The position numbers and the translations under genes are program-made. DNA of 43,222 nucleotides from Acinetobacter portensis (GTDB taxonomy: Bacteria > Pseudomonadota > Gammaproteobacteria > Pseudomonadales > Moraxellaceae): NCBI RefSeq assembly GCF_009372215.1, contig NZ_LWRV01000076.1, positions 1-43,222 of the forward strand, in the 5' to 3' direction. The notes beneath the pieces are model-generated. The model made no database searches. It was given only the letters and a program-made list of their open reading frames with translations, and was not told where the DNA came from. This document shows positions 14,277 to 23,605 of the stretch, in pieces; the first letter of the stretch is position 1, and the number at the start of each line of letters is the position of its first letter.

Positions 14277-14780
14277 ATGACAAGTGCTGTAAAGGGTCAA
14301 AACGTAAGTAGAGCAGGGCTTGCAGAGGTTTTTGGCGTTGCTTTAACTACTGTCGATTCGTGGGTGAAAAAAGGTTGCCCAGTAGTAGTACGTGGTCATG
14401 GAAAAGGGCAAGAATGGAAATTTAATACGGCACAAATTTCATCATGGTTGCAAGATGAAGCCGTAGATCGAGCAACAGGCGATATTCCAGATGATATGGA
14501 TGAACTTAAGCTTCGAAAACAAAAAGCAGAAACTGAACTTGCCGAATTAGAGCTTGCTGAAAAAAAAGGTGAAGTGGCATTAATTGCAGAATTTGAACGT
14601 GCTCAATCTATGGTTTTTGCTGCTATACGTGCCAATATTATGAATGTGCCACAACGTGCCGTTTTACAATTATTGGGTGAAACAGATGAGCGTACGTTTA
14701 AAGAAAAATTAAAAGCTGAATTGATTTTGGCACTTGAAACTTCAGCTGAAGAAGAGCTGGAGGAGGAAGAGATTGAGTGA
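14277..14780 (+). CDS. Terminase small subunit, Nu1-like
   Basis: The 167-residue protein has an N-terminal winged HTH for cosB recognition (SRAGLAEVFGVALTTVDSWV, about residues 11-30) and a long acidic helical C-terminus (LRKQKAETELAELELAEKKG, and EEELEEEEIE). This is the DNA-packaging Nu1 family. The final codons overlap the large-subunit start. Confidence 0.9.
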   Translation: MTSAVKGQNVSRAGLAEVFGVALTTVDSWVKKGCPVVVRGHGKGQEWKFNTAQISSWLQDEAVDRATGDIPDDMDELKLRKQKAETELAELELAEKKGEVALIAEFERAQSMVFAAIRANIMNVPQRAVLQLLGETDERTFKEKLKAELILALETSAEEELEEEEIE

Positions 14781-16770
14781 TCTTTCTATATTCAGTAATT
14801 ATGGATCTGTTCTTGATGCTGTAAAACGCTCTATGCACCATCTGGTACCGCCACCAGATATTCTACCGAGCAAATGGGCAGAAAAAAATATTAAGATCCC
14901 TGTGGGTAATGCGATACCAGGTCCAATTAATTTTGATAATGCACCGTATCAGCGGGGCATGATTGATGCTATTAAAGAATATGGTGTGCGTCGTATTACA
15001 TATATGACAGGCGCACAGCTTGGTAAAACTACTATTCAGCAATGTGCGACAGGTTATTTCATTGCTCATGAACCTAAATCACAAATATTTGTACAGCCAA
15101 CACAAGGTGATGTGCAAACCTTTCTAGAAACTAAGCTTCGTCCAATGATTGAAGCAAACAAATCTATTTCACAAAAGATGGCCAAGCCACGTAGTCGTGA
15201 CGGTGTGAATAACAGCCGCATGATTTCCTATGTTGGTGGTTGGTTGATGTTTTCATGGGCTGGATCTCCAAAAACATTGCGTTCACGTTCAGCACCAATT
15301 ACTCATGCAGATGAAATTGATGGTATGGAGGCGACAGCAGAAGGTGATCCAATTGAATTACTTGCTCAGCGTTCAGCGACATTTGGTGATCAAGCCTTAA
15401 GAACAGAATCAAGTACACCAACAATTGCTGGAGCAAGTCGTGTTGAAAATGCATTTAAGCAGGGTGATATGCGTCGTTATTATGTGCCTTGTCCATATTG
15501 TGGTGAAGCACAATTCTTAAGATGGGAAAATGTAACTTGGCAGGGGCGAAAATCTACCAATATCCAAGATGCTAAAGAAGATTTAGATCAAGAGCATGAT
15601 GTAGAAACAGCAGGTTATCGTTGTGAATGTTGTGGTGAAATGTGGTCTGATGGTGAACGTATTGCCTCAATTCGTAATGCTGAAAAGCTTGGCCATGGTT
15701 GGAAAGCTGAGAAACCTTTTAAGGGACATATTAGTTTTCATGCACCAGAGATGCTTTCAACATTTCGTAAGATGCGTGACATTGTGCAATCTTATTTGGA
15801 TAAATTGGCACTTGATGACTTGCAGGTATTCGTAAACGTATCACTCGGTGAAACTTATGAAGAAAATGGCGATAAGGCTGATCCTGAAATACTGCAACTT
15901 CGTGCCGAGGAATATATAGCACGAGTACCAAATGCTGGTGTCTATTTGACGTGTGGTATCGATATGCAGATGGATCGTTTGGAGCTTGAGATTGTTGCTT
16001 GGGGCGTAGGTGAAGAAAGTTGGTCTATTGATTACCGTGTGCTTTGGGGTGATCCGCTTGGTGATGAAATTTGGGAAGAATTAGACGATATTCTTGAAGA
16101 TACATATTTGCATGAATCAGGTGCTCAACTGAGTATTTCGGCCGCATGTTTAGATACTGGTGGTACAGCTGGTTATACACAACGTGCTTATGAGTATGTC
16201 AAAAGCCGAAGAAACCGTAAATTATTTGCAATTAAAGGGCGTGCAGGTTGGGGGATGCCAATTGTGCAAAGTCCACAGCGTAAACAATCAGGTAAAGATA
16301 AACGTAAAATTGATTTATTTATTGTGGGTGTTGATGAAGCGAAATTAACAGTCATGCGCCGTTTAGATTTAGAAAAGAAAGGACCAGGTTATTGTCATTT
16401 TCCACATGACCGTGAAAGTGAATGGTACCGACAATTAACAGCGGAAAAATTAATTATTCGTTATGTGAAAGGTCAGCCAATTAGAGAGTGGCATAAGCCA
16501 GATCGGGTACGAAATGAAGCACTAGATTGTCGTGTTTATGCTTTGGCTGCTTTGAAAATTATGCAACCGAATTTAAAACGTGTTGCTGAACGTGTATCTA
16601 TTGATATGCCAAACGAACCTAATTTTGAAAATGAAGTGAATGTTAAACCTAAGCCTACAACTATTGTTAAACGTAAGGTTGTTAAAAAGGTACCTGAAAA
16701 AGTAGCCTTAACAACTCAAAAAAGCATTGTTATTAAGAAAAAACGTGTATTTGGGAATAAGAAAGCTTAG
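14773..16770 (+). CDS. Terminase large subunit, GpA family
   Basis: A 665-residue packaging ATPase and cos endonuclease. TTG 14773 is chosen because AGGAGG lies 6 nt upstream; the earlier ATG at 14734 is inside the small subunit without a ribosome site. Walker A-like TGAQLGKTT lies at about residues 79-87, acidic ITHADEID near 180, zinc-type CPYCGE and CECCGE pairs in the middle, and the nuclease part contains LTCGIDMQMDRLELEIVAWG. The C-terminal 40 residues are very Lys-rich. Confidence 0.95.
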   Translation: MSDLSIFSNYGSVLDAVKRSMHHLVPPPDILPSKWAEKNIKIPVGNAIPGPINFDNAPYQRGMIDAIKEYGVRRITYMTGAQLGKTTIQQCATGYFIAHEPKSQIFVQPTQGDVQTFLETKLRPMIEANKSISQKMAKPRSRDGVNNSRMISYVGGWLMFSWAGSPKTLRSRSAPITHADEIDGMEATAEGDPIELLAQRSATFGDQALRTESSTPTIAGASRVENAFKQGDMRRYYVPCPYCGEAQFLRWENVTWQGRKSTNIQDAKEDLDQEHDVETAGYRCECCGEMWSDGERIASIRNAEKLGHGWKAEKPFKGHISFHAPEMLSTFRKMRDIVQSYLDKLALDDLQVFVNVSLGETYEENGDKADPEILQLRAEEYIARVPNAGVYLTCGIDMQMDRLELEIVAWGVGEESWSIDYRVLWGDPLGDEIWEELDDILEDTYLHESGAQLSISAACLDTGGTAGYTQRAYEYVKSRRNRKLFAIKGRAGWGMPIVQSPQRKQSGKDKRKIDLFIVGVDEAKLTVMRRLDLEKKGPGYCHFPHDRESEWYRQLTAEKLIIRYVKGQPIREWHKPDRVRNEALDCRVYALAALKIMQPNLKRVAERVSIDMPNEPNFENEVNVKPKPTTIVKRKVVKKVPEKVALTTQKSIVIKKKRVFGNKKA

Positions 16771-16804
16771 TATTCCAATGTTTATTTCTCATTCTATGGT
16801 TTAT

Positions 16805-17650
16805 ATGAAAATATCAAAGTCGCCATTTTTTTATATTATGTTACCAACTTTCAATAGACCAGAGTTGGTTTTACGATCTGTTAGATCAGTGCTAGAGCAA
16901 GCATATTCAGATTATAAGTTGGTAATATTTAATGATGGATCAACCACGAATTATGCTGAGTTAGAGTCTTTGATAGAAGGAAAAGACCATATTGAATACA
17001 TTAAAAGTGATAATATAGGTATTAATAAGTCACGAAATCTAATGTTGGAATCGTTTCTAAAGAACAAAAATATAGACAATGCGTATTTTTTCACACTTAG
17101 TGATGATGATTATTTGAAAGAGAATAGTTTAAGTATTATAGCTGAAGAAATAATAAAAAAACCTGCTGTTTGGTATTGTTTTAATTGTCTGTCTAATTCG
17201 CAGCATATTTATAATAACTCAGATTATGTAGATTACAACGTTCTTAAATATTCTGATTTCAGTAAAAATTATAAAGGGGATAAGCACTTTGTATTTAAAT
17301 TGGAAAAATTCACGAGAATTAGATATGCATCTAAATATTTTAAGAATGGATACGAGCATTTATTTTATTATCAAATACCATATAAAATACAAATCATACC
17401 TATGACGGTTAAAGTTATAGAATATTATGATGATGGATTATCATTATCTGATCTCTATGATGATATGAGTACTTTTAACATAAAAATAAAAGAGCTTAGA
17501 TCGATACCATTTAATTGGCTTTTATACAAAAAATTTATCATTTTTTATTTAAAGCCTAAAAATATTATCAAAAACTTAATATCTGAAGATATTTATTATA
17601 AAATAAAAGTTAAATTTGGTTTTAAAGATAAAAAAAATAAAAGAAATTAG
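16805..17650 (+). CDS. Family 2 glycosyltransferase (cargo gene)
   Basis: A 281-residue GT-A enzyme: YIMLPTFNRPELVLRSVRSV at the N-terminus, nucleotide-binding FNDGST (about 42-47) and metal-binding SDDDY (about 99-103). The start is uncertain; ATG 16805 gives the normal N-terminus, while ATG 16778 and 16796 are also in frame. DNA is far more AT-rich than the flanking terminase and head genes. It lies between terminase and the gpW-like gene and has its own terminator, so it is a moron, perhaps modifying surface sugars to block phage adsorption. Confidence 0.85.
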   Translation: MKISKSPFFYIMLPTFNRPELVLRSVRSVLEQAYSDYKLVIFNDGSTTNYAELESLIEGKDHIEYIKSDNIGINKSRNLMLESFLKNKNIDNAYFFTLSDDDYLKENSLSIIAEEIIKKPAVWYCFNCLSNSQHIYNNSDYVDYNVLKYSDFSKNYKGDKHFVFKLEKFTRIRYASKYFKNGYEHLFYYQIPYKIQIIPMTVKVIEYYDDGLSLSDLYDDMSTFNIKIKELRSIPFNWLLYKKFIIFYLKPKNIIKNLISEDIYYKIKVKFGFKDKKNKRN

Positions 17651-17669
17651 ATTAATTATAAGCAAGATT

Positions 17670-17695
17670 AACCTCGCTATATGTGAGGTTTTTTT
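17670..17695 (+). terminator. Terminator of the glycosyltransferase cargo gene
   Basis: AACCTCGC (17670-17677) pairs with GTGAGGTT (17683-17690, one G-T) followed by seven T. It directly precedes late motif copy 2. Confidence 0.85.
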
Positions 17696-17715
17696 GCAAT
17701 TGTGAATAATGAAAA
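17696..17715 (+). promoter_or_regulatory. Late motif copy 2 (before gpW-like gene)
   Basis: GCAATTGTGAATAATGAAAA directly behind a terminator and 58 nt before the next gene. A terminator followed by this motif indicates a new transcription start. Confidence 0.6.
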
Positions 17716-17773
17716 AAATCACCTAAAAAATAATGATAAGACCAAGAAAACACGCATTTTTGGTTAAAAATAC

Positions 17774-18319
17774 ATGAGTGGTCAGCAATTTCCAAACCAA
17801 ATCAAAGCAGGTACCACGTTTAAATTTAGTTTGAATTTGACCGCTTATCCTGCCTCAAATTGGACAATTCACGCCTATTTACGTGGTGCTCATGCAATTG
17901 ATATGCAATCAGAGCCACAGGGCAATATACACATTTTCAATATTTCTGCTTTAGAAACCAAAGAATATAAAGCAGGACATTACGGTTATTCACTTCGTGC
18001 TGTTCATGTTGAATCAGGTGAAGTCGACGAACTTGAAGCTGGTACTGTTGAGATTAAGACTGATTTAGCAAATGAATCAGTTACTCAAGATTTTAGAAGT
18101 CATGCACGAAGAACATTAGATGCGATAGAAGCGACTATTGAAGGGCGTGCAAGCCTTGACCAAGAACGTTACCGAATTAATAACCGTGAACTTTACCGCA
18201 CCTCATTTGAGGCTCTAAAAAAACTACGTGATCAGTATCGAGCAGAAGTGAACCGTGAAGAAGCGAAAGCATCTGGGAAAAGTCTGTTTGGTAAAACTCT
18301 ACGTGTGCGTTTGGGGTAA
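17774..18319 (+). CDS. gpW-like head-tail joining protein with extra N-terminal domain
   Basis: A 181-residue protein. The last 75 residues (HARRTLDAIEATIEGRASLD, INNRELYRTSFEALKKLRDQ) match the gpW-like head-tail adaptor family. The first 100 residues form an additional beta domain (NQIKAGTTFKFSLNLTAYPA, ETKEYKAGHYGYSLRAVHV). Lambda W is only 68 residues, so this is a fused form. It lies before the portal, as W does. Confidence 0.75.
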   Translation: MSGQQFPNQIKAGTTFKFSLNLTAYPASNWTIHAYLRGAHAIDMQSEPQGNIHIFNISALETKEYKAGHYGYSLRAVHVESGEVDELEAGTVEIKTDLANESVTQDFRSHARRTLDAIEATIEGRASLDQERYRINNRELYRTSFEALKKLRDQYRAEVNREEAKASGKSLFGKTLRVRLG

Positions 18320-18322
18320 GTC

Positions 18323-19879
18323 ATGTTTGGATTGAAGAAAGTAGAGCAGATCAGAACACCAGCCGTGACTGATTTAGAAAATGTCACCGTATCGAAGCCG
18401 AAAAAGCTTTATCGAAATATGGTCCGCTCTTTTAAAGCGGCAGTTTCAGGTCGCTTAAATAGTAAATGGCCATCGATGCCAATTAGCGCAGACATTGTGA
18501 TTGAGCGCAACCAAAGAATTTTAGTAGCACGCAGTCGTGAGCAATGTTCAAACAATGATTACGCTAAAAACTATGTTCGTATGGTGCACCAAAATATTGT
18601 TGGCCCTACTGGTGTAACACTTCAAGCACAAGTTAAAAACACTGCAGGAAAACTTGATGCTCACGCTAATGACACACTTGAGCTTGCATGGGTGGAGTGG
18701 TCTAAAAAAGAAAACTGCGATATTCAGTCGAAGAAAACTTGGCGTTCCATTCAGCGGACTTGTGTAGTTTCCGCTGCCAAGGATGGTGAATTTTTTGCAC
18801 GGATCATTCGTGGTGGTGATGCTGGGCCATGGGGTTTTTCATTACAACTTATTGATTCACAACGTTGTCCAATTGATTACAACGCCAAGTTAAAAAATGG
18901 CAGATTTATTCGTCAAGGTATTGAGTTTAATGCTTATGGTAAGCCTGTTGCTTATTACTTTAATGCTACTGATGGTGATGATATTCATTATCGAACAGCA
19001 ACCAATAATTACACTCGAGTAGAAGCATCTGATGTGATTCATGGATTTTTAGAAGATATGGTGGGTCAAAAACGTGGCTTGCCTTGGACTTCTACAAGTT
19101 TATTTAGATTACATCAAATATCAGAGTTTGAAGATTCAGCCATTGTGAATGCTCGTGTATCAGCAAACAAGATGGGCTTTATCCAGTGGAAAGATGGATT
19201 CGGCCCAAAATTTGAAGATGATGATGAAATTCAAATTGAGTCGCAAGCTGGTGAATTTTCAATGTTGCCAGAAGGTGCAGAACTTAAAGAATGGTCGCCA
19301 AACTATCCAACAGGAGAGTTTTTACCTTTCCATAAAGCAATGCTTAGATCAATGGCGGCAGGTATGGGGGTTTTATATAACAACCTTGCTTCAGATTTGG
19401 AAAACGTCAATTTCTCGAGTATTCGTCAAGGCACATTAGATGAGCGTGAGCACTGGAAAGAGTTACAACAGTGGTTGATTGAAACGTTAATTGAGCCTGT
19501 GTTTTTCGAATGGTTGAAATACACCTTATTAAAAGGGCAACTTAAAAAGAAAAATGGCACGGCATATTCTGCATTGGATCTTGATCGTCTGCATAAAGTG
19601 TCTTGGCAAGCACGTCGTTGGACGTGGATTGATCCATCAAGTGAAGTAGCAGCTGCTGAAAAAGCAAAAAATAACATGCTGACTTCACCAGGTGCGGTTA
19701 TTCGTGAACAAGGTAAGGATCCACAGACTGTTTGGGCTGAATCTGCACGTGATTTAAAAACAATGAAAGATGAATACATTAATCAAGGTTTTTCTGCTGA
19801 AACTGCAGAAGAAATGGTACTTGCCAGTATGGGGCGTAAACAATCAGGGACGGTTGGACGTCCGAAGGAAGGTATTTAA
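18323..19879 (+). CDS. Portal protein, lambda GpB family
   Basis: The 518-residue protein matches the lambda-type portal in length and sequence: NDYAKNYVRMVHQNIVGPTG, DGEFFARIIRGGDAGPWGFS, LQLIDSQRCPIDYN and a HKAMLRSMAAGMGVLYNNLA segment. It forms the dodecameric DNA channel at the capsid vertex. It follows gpW-like by 3 nt and abuts the protease/capsid gene. Confidence 0.96.
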   Translation: MFGLKKVEQIRTPAVTDLENVTVSKPKKLYRNMVRSFKAAVSGRLNSKWPSMPISADIVIERNQRILVARSREQCSNNDYAKNYVRMVHQNIVGPTGVTLQAQVKNTAGKLDAHANDTLELAWVEWSKKENCDIQSKKTWRSIQRTCVVSAAKDGEFFARIIRGGDAGPWGFSLQLIDSQRCPIDYNAKLKNGRFIRQGIEFNAYGKPVAYYFNATDGDDIHYRTATNNYTRVEASDVIHGFLEDMVGQKRGLPWTSTSLFRLHQISEFEDSAIVNARVSANKMGFIQWKDGFGPKFEDDDEIQIESQAGEFSMLPEGAELKEWSPNYPTGEFLPFHKAMLRSMAAGMGVLYNNLASDLENVNFSSIRQGTLDEREHWKELQQWLIETLIEPVFFEWLKYTLLKGQLKKKNGTAYSALDLDRLHKVSWQARRWTWIDPSSEVAAAEKAKNNMLTSPGAVIREQGKDPQTVWAESARDLKTMKDEYINQGFSAETAEEMVLASMGRKQSGTVGRPKEGI

Positions 19880-21859
19880 ATGAAAATGAATCGTATCAAT
19901 TTAGCTATGGCTTTGGCTGGCACCTGTTGGACACGAGATGCTTCAAACACTGTGTTGCCTGAATTTAATAAAGAAGCATTAACACGTTCTTTTACTTTTG
20001 AGCGTGCTTCAATTGACGAAGAAAAACGTACTGTAGAGCTTTCATTTTCAAGTGAAGTGGAAGTACAGCGTTGGTTTGGTTTTGAAGTTTTAGATCATAG
20101 TGCTGGTGCTATGCGTATGGATCGCATCATTGGTGGCTCTTTATTGCTAAATCATGATTGGGATGATCAGGTAGGTGTTGTTGAATCAGTACGTATTGAT
20201 GCAGATCGTAAAGGTCGTGCAGTAGTTCGTTTTGGTCGTTCATCACATGCAGAAGAGATTTTCCAAGATGTTAAAGATGGTATTCGTAAGCATGTATCTG
20301 TGGGTTATCGCGTACTTGGTGCCAAGTTAAAAGAAACACGTAACGATGATGATGTTTATCTCATTACAGATTGGGAACCTTACGAGATTTCACTTGTCTC
20401 TGTACCTGCAGATATCACAGTAGGCGTTGGACGCTCTGCAATTGTGAATAATGAAAACAAGCCTTTATCTTCGCAAAATAACAACATCGACAATAGTCAA
20501 ATTCCTCATCAGCAGAGAAAACATATTATGAATTGGGAACATTTTACAGACGATAAGGGCAATCAAGTCCGTCAACAAGTGGATGCCGAAGGTAAGCGTT
20601 TTGGTGCAATTGAAATAGTTCGTGCTGCTGATGACACAGCACAACATGGAGCACAAGCAGAACGTAAGCGTGTAAGTGATTTAATGGCATTAGGTGAGCG
20701 TTTTGGTGCAGGTGATTTAGTTCGTAAGTTTATTGATGAAAACAAGACAGCAGCAGAACTACAATCTGCGATTTTAGAACGAACCCATGAAAAACAAAGC
20801 AAACCGTTACGTGAACAGACACGTAATAGCAATCTTGGTTTGTCTGATACTGAAGTTCAGCGTTTTAGTTTAGTTCGTGCAATTCGTGCGATGTTACCGA
20901 ATGCAACACAAGCAGATAAAGAAGCAGCAGCTTTTGAAATTGAATGTAGCCGTGAAGCTGAAAAAGCTTATGGTCGTACTGCACAAGGTATTTTAGTGCC
21001 GAGTGATGTTTTAAATCGTGCCTTTGAAAAAGGCGGTACTTCAAGCTCGGGTGCAAGTCTTGTTGCTGAAGATCATCGGGCAGATATGTTTGTAGATATG
21101 CTTCGTAACCGCACATCAATCATGGGTCTTGGTTATGTGATGGGTGGTTTAGTAGGTGATGTTGATATTCCAAAACAAACCGCTGGTTCAACAGCATATT
21201 GGTTAGGTGAAGATGAAGAGGTCGGTGGTTCAAATCCTACTACTTCTCAATTGAAGGCATCTCCTAAAACGGTTGGTGGTCGTGTTGAAATTACACGTAA
21301 GCTTTTACAGCAAAGTTCACCTGCAGCAGAAGATTTAGTTTGGAATGATCTAAATCGTTCAATCGCATTAAAAATTGATCATGCTGCTTATTACGGTTCA
21401 GGGTCAGCTAACCAGCCATTAGGCTTGAAAAATATTTCAGGCATTAATGCTGTGAATTTTGCTGCGGATAATCCTACTTTTGCAGAACTTGTGAAAATGG
21501 AATCTGAAATTTCTTCAGACAATGCTGATACAAACAGCATGGCGTATGTTTTTAACGCATTAATGCGTGGTCATGCAAAAACTACCGCACGTTTTGGTAC
21601 AGGTACAGAAAGCACGATTTGGGAACCTGGTAATACAGTAAATGGTTATCGTACTGAAATTACTAATCAGATTGCTGATGGTGATGTGTTCTTCGGTAAC
21701 TTTGCTGACTTAATCATCGCATTATGGGGTGGTCTCGATATCACTATCGATCCGTATTCATCAAGTGCAAAAGGTGGTGTGCGCATCGTTGGTTTCCAAG
21801 ATGTTGACTTTATTCTTCGTAACACAGCTTCAATTTGCTACGGCAAGAAACCAGCTTAA
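19880..21859 (+). CDS. Prohead protease fused to HK97-type major capsid protein
   Basis: A 659-residue fusion. Residues about 36-190 are an HK97-type prohead serine protease with His92 (LLLNHDWDDQVGVVE) and Ser140 (HVSVGYRV). Residues about 217-659 form the major capsid protein with a helical delta/scaffold region (AEGKRFGAIEIVRAADDTAQ) and the capsid fold (GLGYVMGGLVGDVDIPKQTA, WLGEDEEVGGSNPTTSQLKA, DVDFILRNTASICYG). A late-motif copy at 20438 and an in-frame ATG at 20528 could give the 443-residue capsid part alone. Confidence 0.93.
   Translation: MKMNRINLAMALAGTCWTRDASNTVLPEFNKEALTRSFTFERASIDEEKRTVELSFSSEVEVQRWFGFEVLDHSAGAMRMDRIIGGSLLLNHDWDDQVGVVESVRIDADRKGRAVVRFGRSSHAEEIFQDVKDGIRKHVSVGYRVLGAKLKETRNDDDVYLITDWEPYEISLVSVPADITVGVGRSAIVNNENKPLSSQNNNIDNSQIPHQQRKHIMNWEHFTDDKGNQVRQQVDAEGKRFGAIEIVRAADDTAQHGAQAERKRVSDLMALGERFGAGDLVRKFIDENKTAAELQSAILERTHEKQSKPLREQTRNSNLGLSDTEVQRFSLVRAIRAMLPNATQADKEAAAFEIECSREAEKAYGRTAQGILVPSDVLNRAFEKGGTSSSGASLVAEDHRADMFVDMLRNRTSIMGLGYVMGGLVGDVDIPKQTAGSTAYWLGEDEEVGGSNPTTSQLKASPKTVGGRVEITRKLLQQSSPAAEDLVWNDLNRSIALKIDHAAYYGSGSANQPLGLKNISGINAVNFAADNPTFAELVKMESEISSDNADTNSMAYVFNALMRGHAKTTARFGTGTESTIWEPGNTVNGYRTEITNQIADGDVFFGNFADLIIALWGGLDITIDPYSSSAKGGVRIVGFQDVDFILRNTASICYGKKPA
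20438..20460 (+). promoter_or_regulatory. Late motif copy 3 (inside the capsid gene)
   Basis: GCAATTGTGAATAATGAAAA followed by CAA, here in frame as AIVNNENK in the linker between protease and capsid. It lies 67 nt before the internal ATG 20528, a spacing like that of the other copies. Confidence 0.5.
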
Positions 21860-21904
21860 TGCTGGTTTCAAACCTGTCTTTAGAATCCATATAGGCATAT
21901 AAAA

Positions 21905-22210
21905 ATGGTTAAAAAAATTACTGTAGTCATTGCACTTACATCCGCTGTGGCAATTGATGGTGAAATTCGTATTGCGGGTGAAGAAGTAGAGGTTGATCAA
22001 GAGCTTGCAAAAGACTTATTGACTCGTGGGCGTGGTGTGTTGGTTGAGGATAATTCGTCTTCGATTGAAGAAGATGAAGTTGATTTATCTAAAATGACAA
22101 AGGCTCAATTGGTTGAATTTGCACTGCAAGAATATGAACTTGAACTTGATGCATCTCTTACCAAAGATGCATTAATCGAAGCGATTCAAACAGCTGCGGA
22201 ATCTCAATAA
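21905..22210 (+). CDS. Small head-region protein (DNA-packaging FI-like position)
   Basis: A 101-residue acidic protein. The N-terminal half (KKITVVIALTSAVAIDGEIR, GEEVEVDQELAKDLLTRG) is a small beta domain as in FluMu-type N-terminal proteins. The C-terminal half (LSKMTKAQLVEFALQEYELE, SLTKDALIEAIQTA) is a HeH/LEM-like helix pair. It occupies the place of lambda FI and ends one base before FII. Exact role unproved. Confidence 0.7.
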   Translation: MVKKITVVIALTSAVAIDGEIRIAGEEVEVDQELAKDLLTRGRGVLVEDNSSSIEEDEVDLSKMTKAQLVEFALQEYELELDASLTKDALIEAIQTAAESQ

Positions 22211-22539
22211 TGACGTCACCAAGTTGGGAAAATTTAGATGTATTTCTACAAACTGATACAGCAGGTGGCTTTGCTATTGTTGCCACTGTTCAGTTTAAAG
22301 ATGGATCTGGTGATAAGCCAGTAACAGGCATATTTGATGAACCATATCTAAATGCTCAGCTTGGTGAATATGAAGTTGATGATGCTCAACCTCGATTCAC
22401 TTGTAAATCTATTGATGTTGATAGTGTTAAGCGAGGTGATGGTTTGTTACTTCCTGATGGGCGTAAATTTTATGTCATGAGCTATCCACAACAAGATGGC
22501 ACAGGAATATCTATTCTTAAACTTGAAAAGAATGAATGA
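22210..22539 (+). CDS. Head-tail joining protein, FII-like
   Basis: A 109-residue beta-rich protein. The central ATVQFKDGSGDKPVTGIFDE and C-terminal VKRGDGLLLPDGRKFYVMSY fit the lambda FII/HK97 stopper family. It would bind the portal complex and seal the filled head. Start and stop overlap its neighbours (TAATG, ATGA). Confidence 0.8.
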   Translation: MTSPSWENLDVFLQTDTAGGFAIVATVQFKDGSGDKPVTGIFDEPYLNAQLGEYEVDDAQPRFTCKSIDVDSVKRGDGLLLPDGRKFYVMSYPQQDGTGISILKLEKNE

Positions 22540-23045
22540 TTTCACTTGATATTAGTGCTCAAGGGATAGAAGCGATTATTGCGGAACTTGAGCCAACGGA
22601 AAAACAAGTCAATGTCGCGCTGAGCCGTACATTAAACAAAATGGCTAAGTGGATTCAAACTAGAACTGTAAAAGGCCTAAGTGGTGAACTGCAAGTAATG
22701 CAGAAAATCATACGTAGAAGAATGCGTAAAACCACAATTCAAAAGACCAGTACAGGTTGGACGATTAATCTTTGGTATGGCTTGAATGAAATATCACTGA
22801 TTCACTTAAATGCACGTGAAACCAAACGCGGTGTGACGGCAGGTAAGCACAAACGAGATAGTGCATTTATTGCTAAAGGGCAGGTTTTTAAAAGACAAGG
22901 AAAAGGGCGTTTGCCACTTGAAAAGCAAACGTTAGAAATAAAAGAAAAAGCTGATACATATTTGGATGGACAAGCATTTTCTAATGGATACCAAGAGCAA
23001 TTTTTTAAAGTTTTGGAGCATGAATTGAAATGGCAGATGCGATAG
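22536..23045 (+). CDS. Minor tail protein Z-like
   Basis: The 169-residue basic protein matches prophage minor tail protein Z: TLNKMAKWIQTRTVKGLSGE, then MQKIIRRRMRKTT and WYGLNEISLIHLN. In lambda, Z acts in finishing head-tail connection. It overlaps the next gene by 16 nt. Confidence 0.82.
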   Translation: MISLDISAQGIEAIIAELEPTEKQVNVALSRTLNKMAKWIQTRTVKGLSGELQVMQKIIRRRMRKTTIQKTSTGWTINLWYGLNEISLIHLNARETKRGVTAGKHKRDSAFIAKGQVFKRQGKGRLPLEKQTLEIKEKADTYLDGQAFSNGYQEQFFKVLEHELKWQMR

Positions 23046-23605
23046 AAGGAACAGATATTGTTGCAATGCATGACAACATTGTAAAAAAACTTTCAGATCA
23101 ATTTAAAGATGATTTTAAGTTGATTGAATTTTATCGAAGTGAAAATGAACGCTTGCCATTAAAAAAAGAAGAGTTACCAGCATTATTGCTTGAGGTTCCA
23201 GACTTTGAATTAAATTTGGAAGGAGATGCGGGTACAGAGCAATTACCTATGTTTGCTCGTATTGAGGCAAGAGTTGTTATCGATGCGATGGAAAAAGAAC
23301 AAGACAACCCAACTTTTGCTAAATTAAAGGTAAGAACACTCGCCTTAAAACTTGCTCAATACCTTTTTAAAAACAAACATTTTCATGAATTAAAAACAGG
23401 TCCATTAACTCTTTTAGATGTGACTGAGGATGCGTTTTATCCAGGACTTGATCGATTCGATGTTTGGCGCGTGGATTTTTCTATCCCTATTCATGTTGGT
23501 GAAAGTATCTGGAAATCAGAAGGCACTACTCCAATTGCATTATTTAGTTATTCACCTGCGATTGGCAGTGCTCACTCAAGTGCATATCAGGAGATATTGC
23601 CATGA
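23030..23605 (+). CDS. Probable tail terminator/completion protein
   Basis: A 191-residue protein. The central MFARIEARVVIDAMEKEQ and VRTLALKLAQYLF with LDRFDVWRVDFSIPIHVGES resemble phage tail-terminator or Mu gp37-type proteins encoded between Z and baseplate genes. I cannot name the family with certainty. It lies between the lambda-like head module and the P2-like tail module, so it may be the junction adaptor. Confidence 0.65.
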   Translation: MADAIEGTDIVAMHDNIVKKLSDQFKDDFKLIEFYRSENERLPLKKEELPALLLEVPDFELNLEGDAGTEQLPMFARIEARVVIDAMEKEQDNPTFAKLKVRTLALKLAQYLFKNKHFHELKTGPLTLLDVTEDAFYPGLDRFDVWRVDFSIPIHVGESIWKSEGTTPIALFSYSPAIGSAHSSAYQEILP

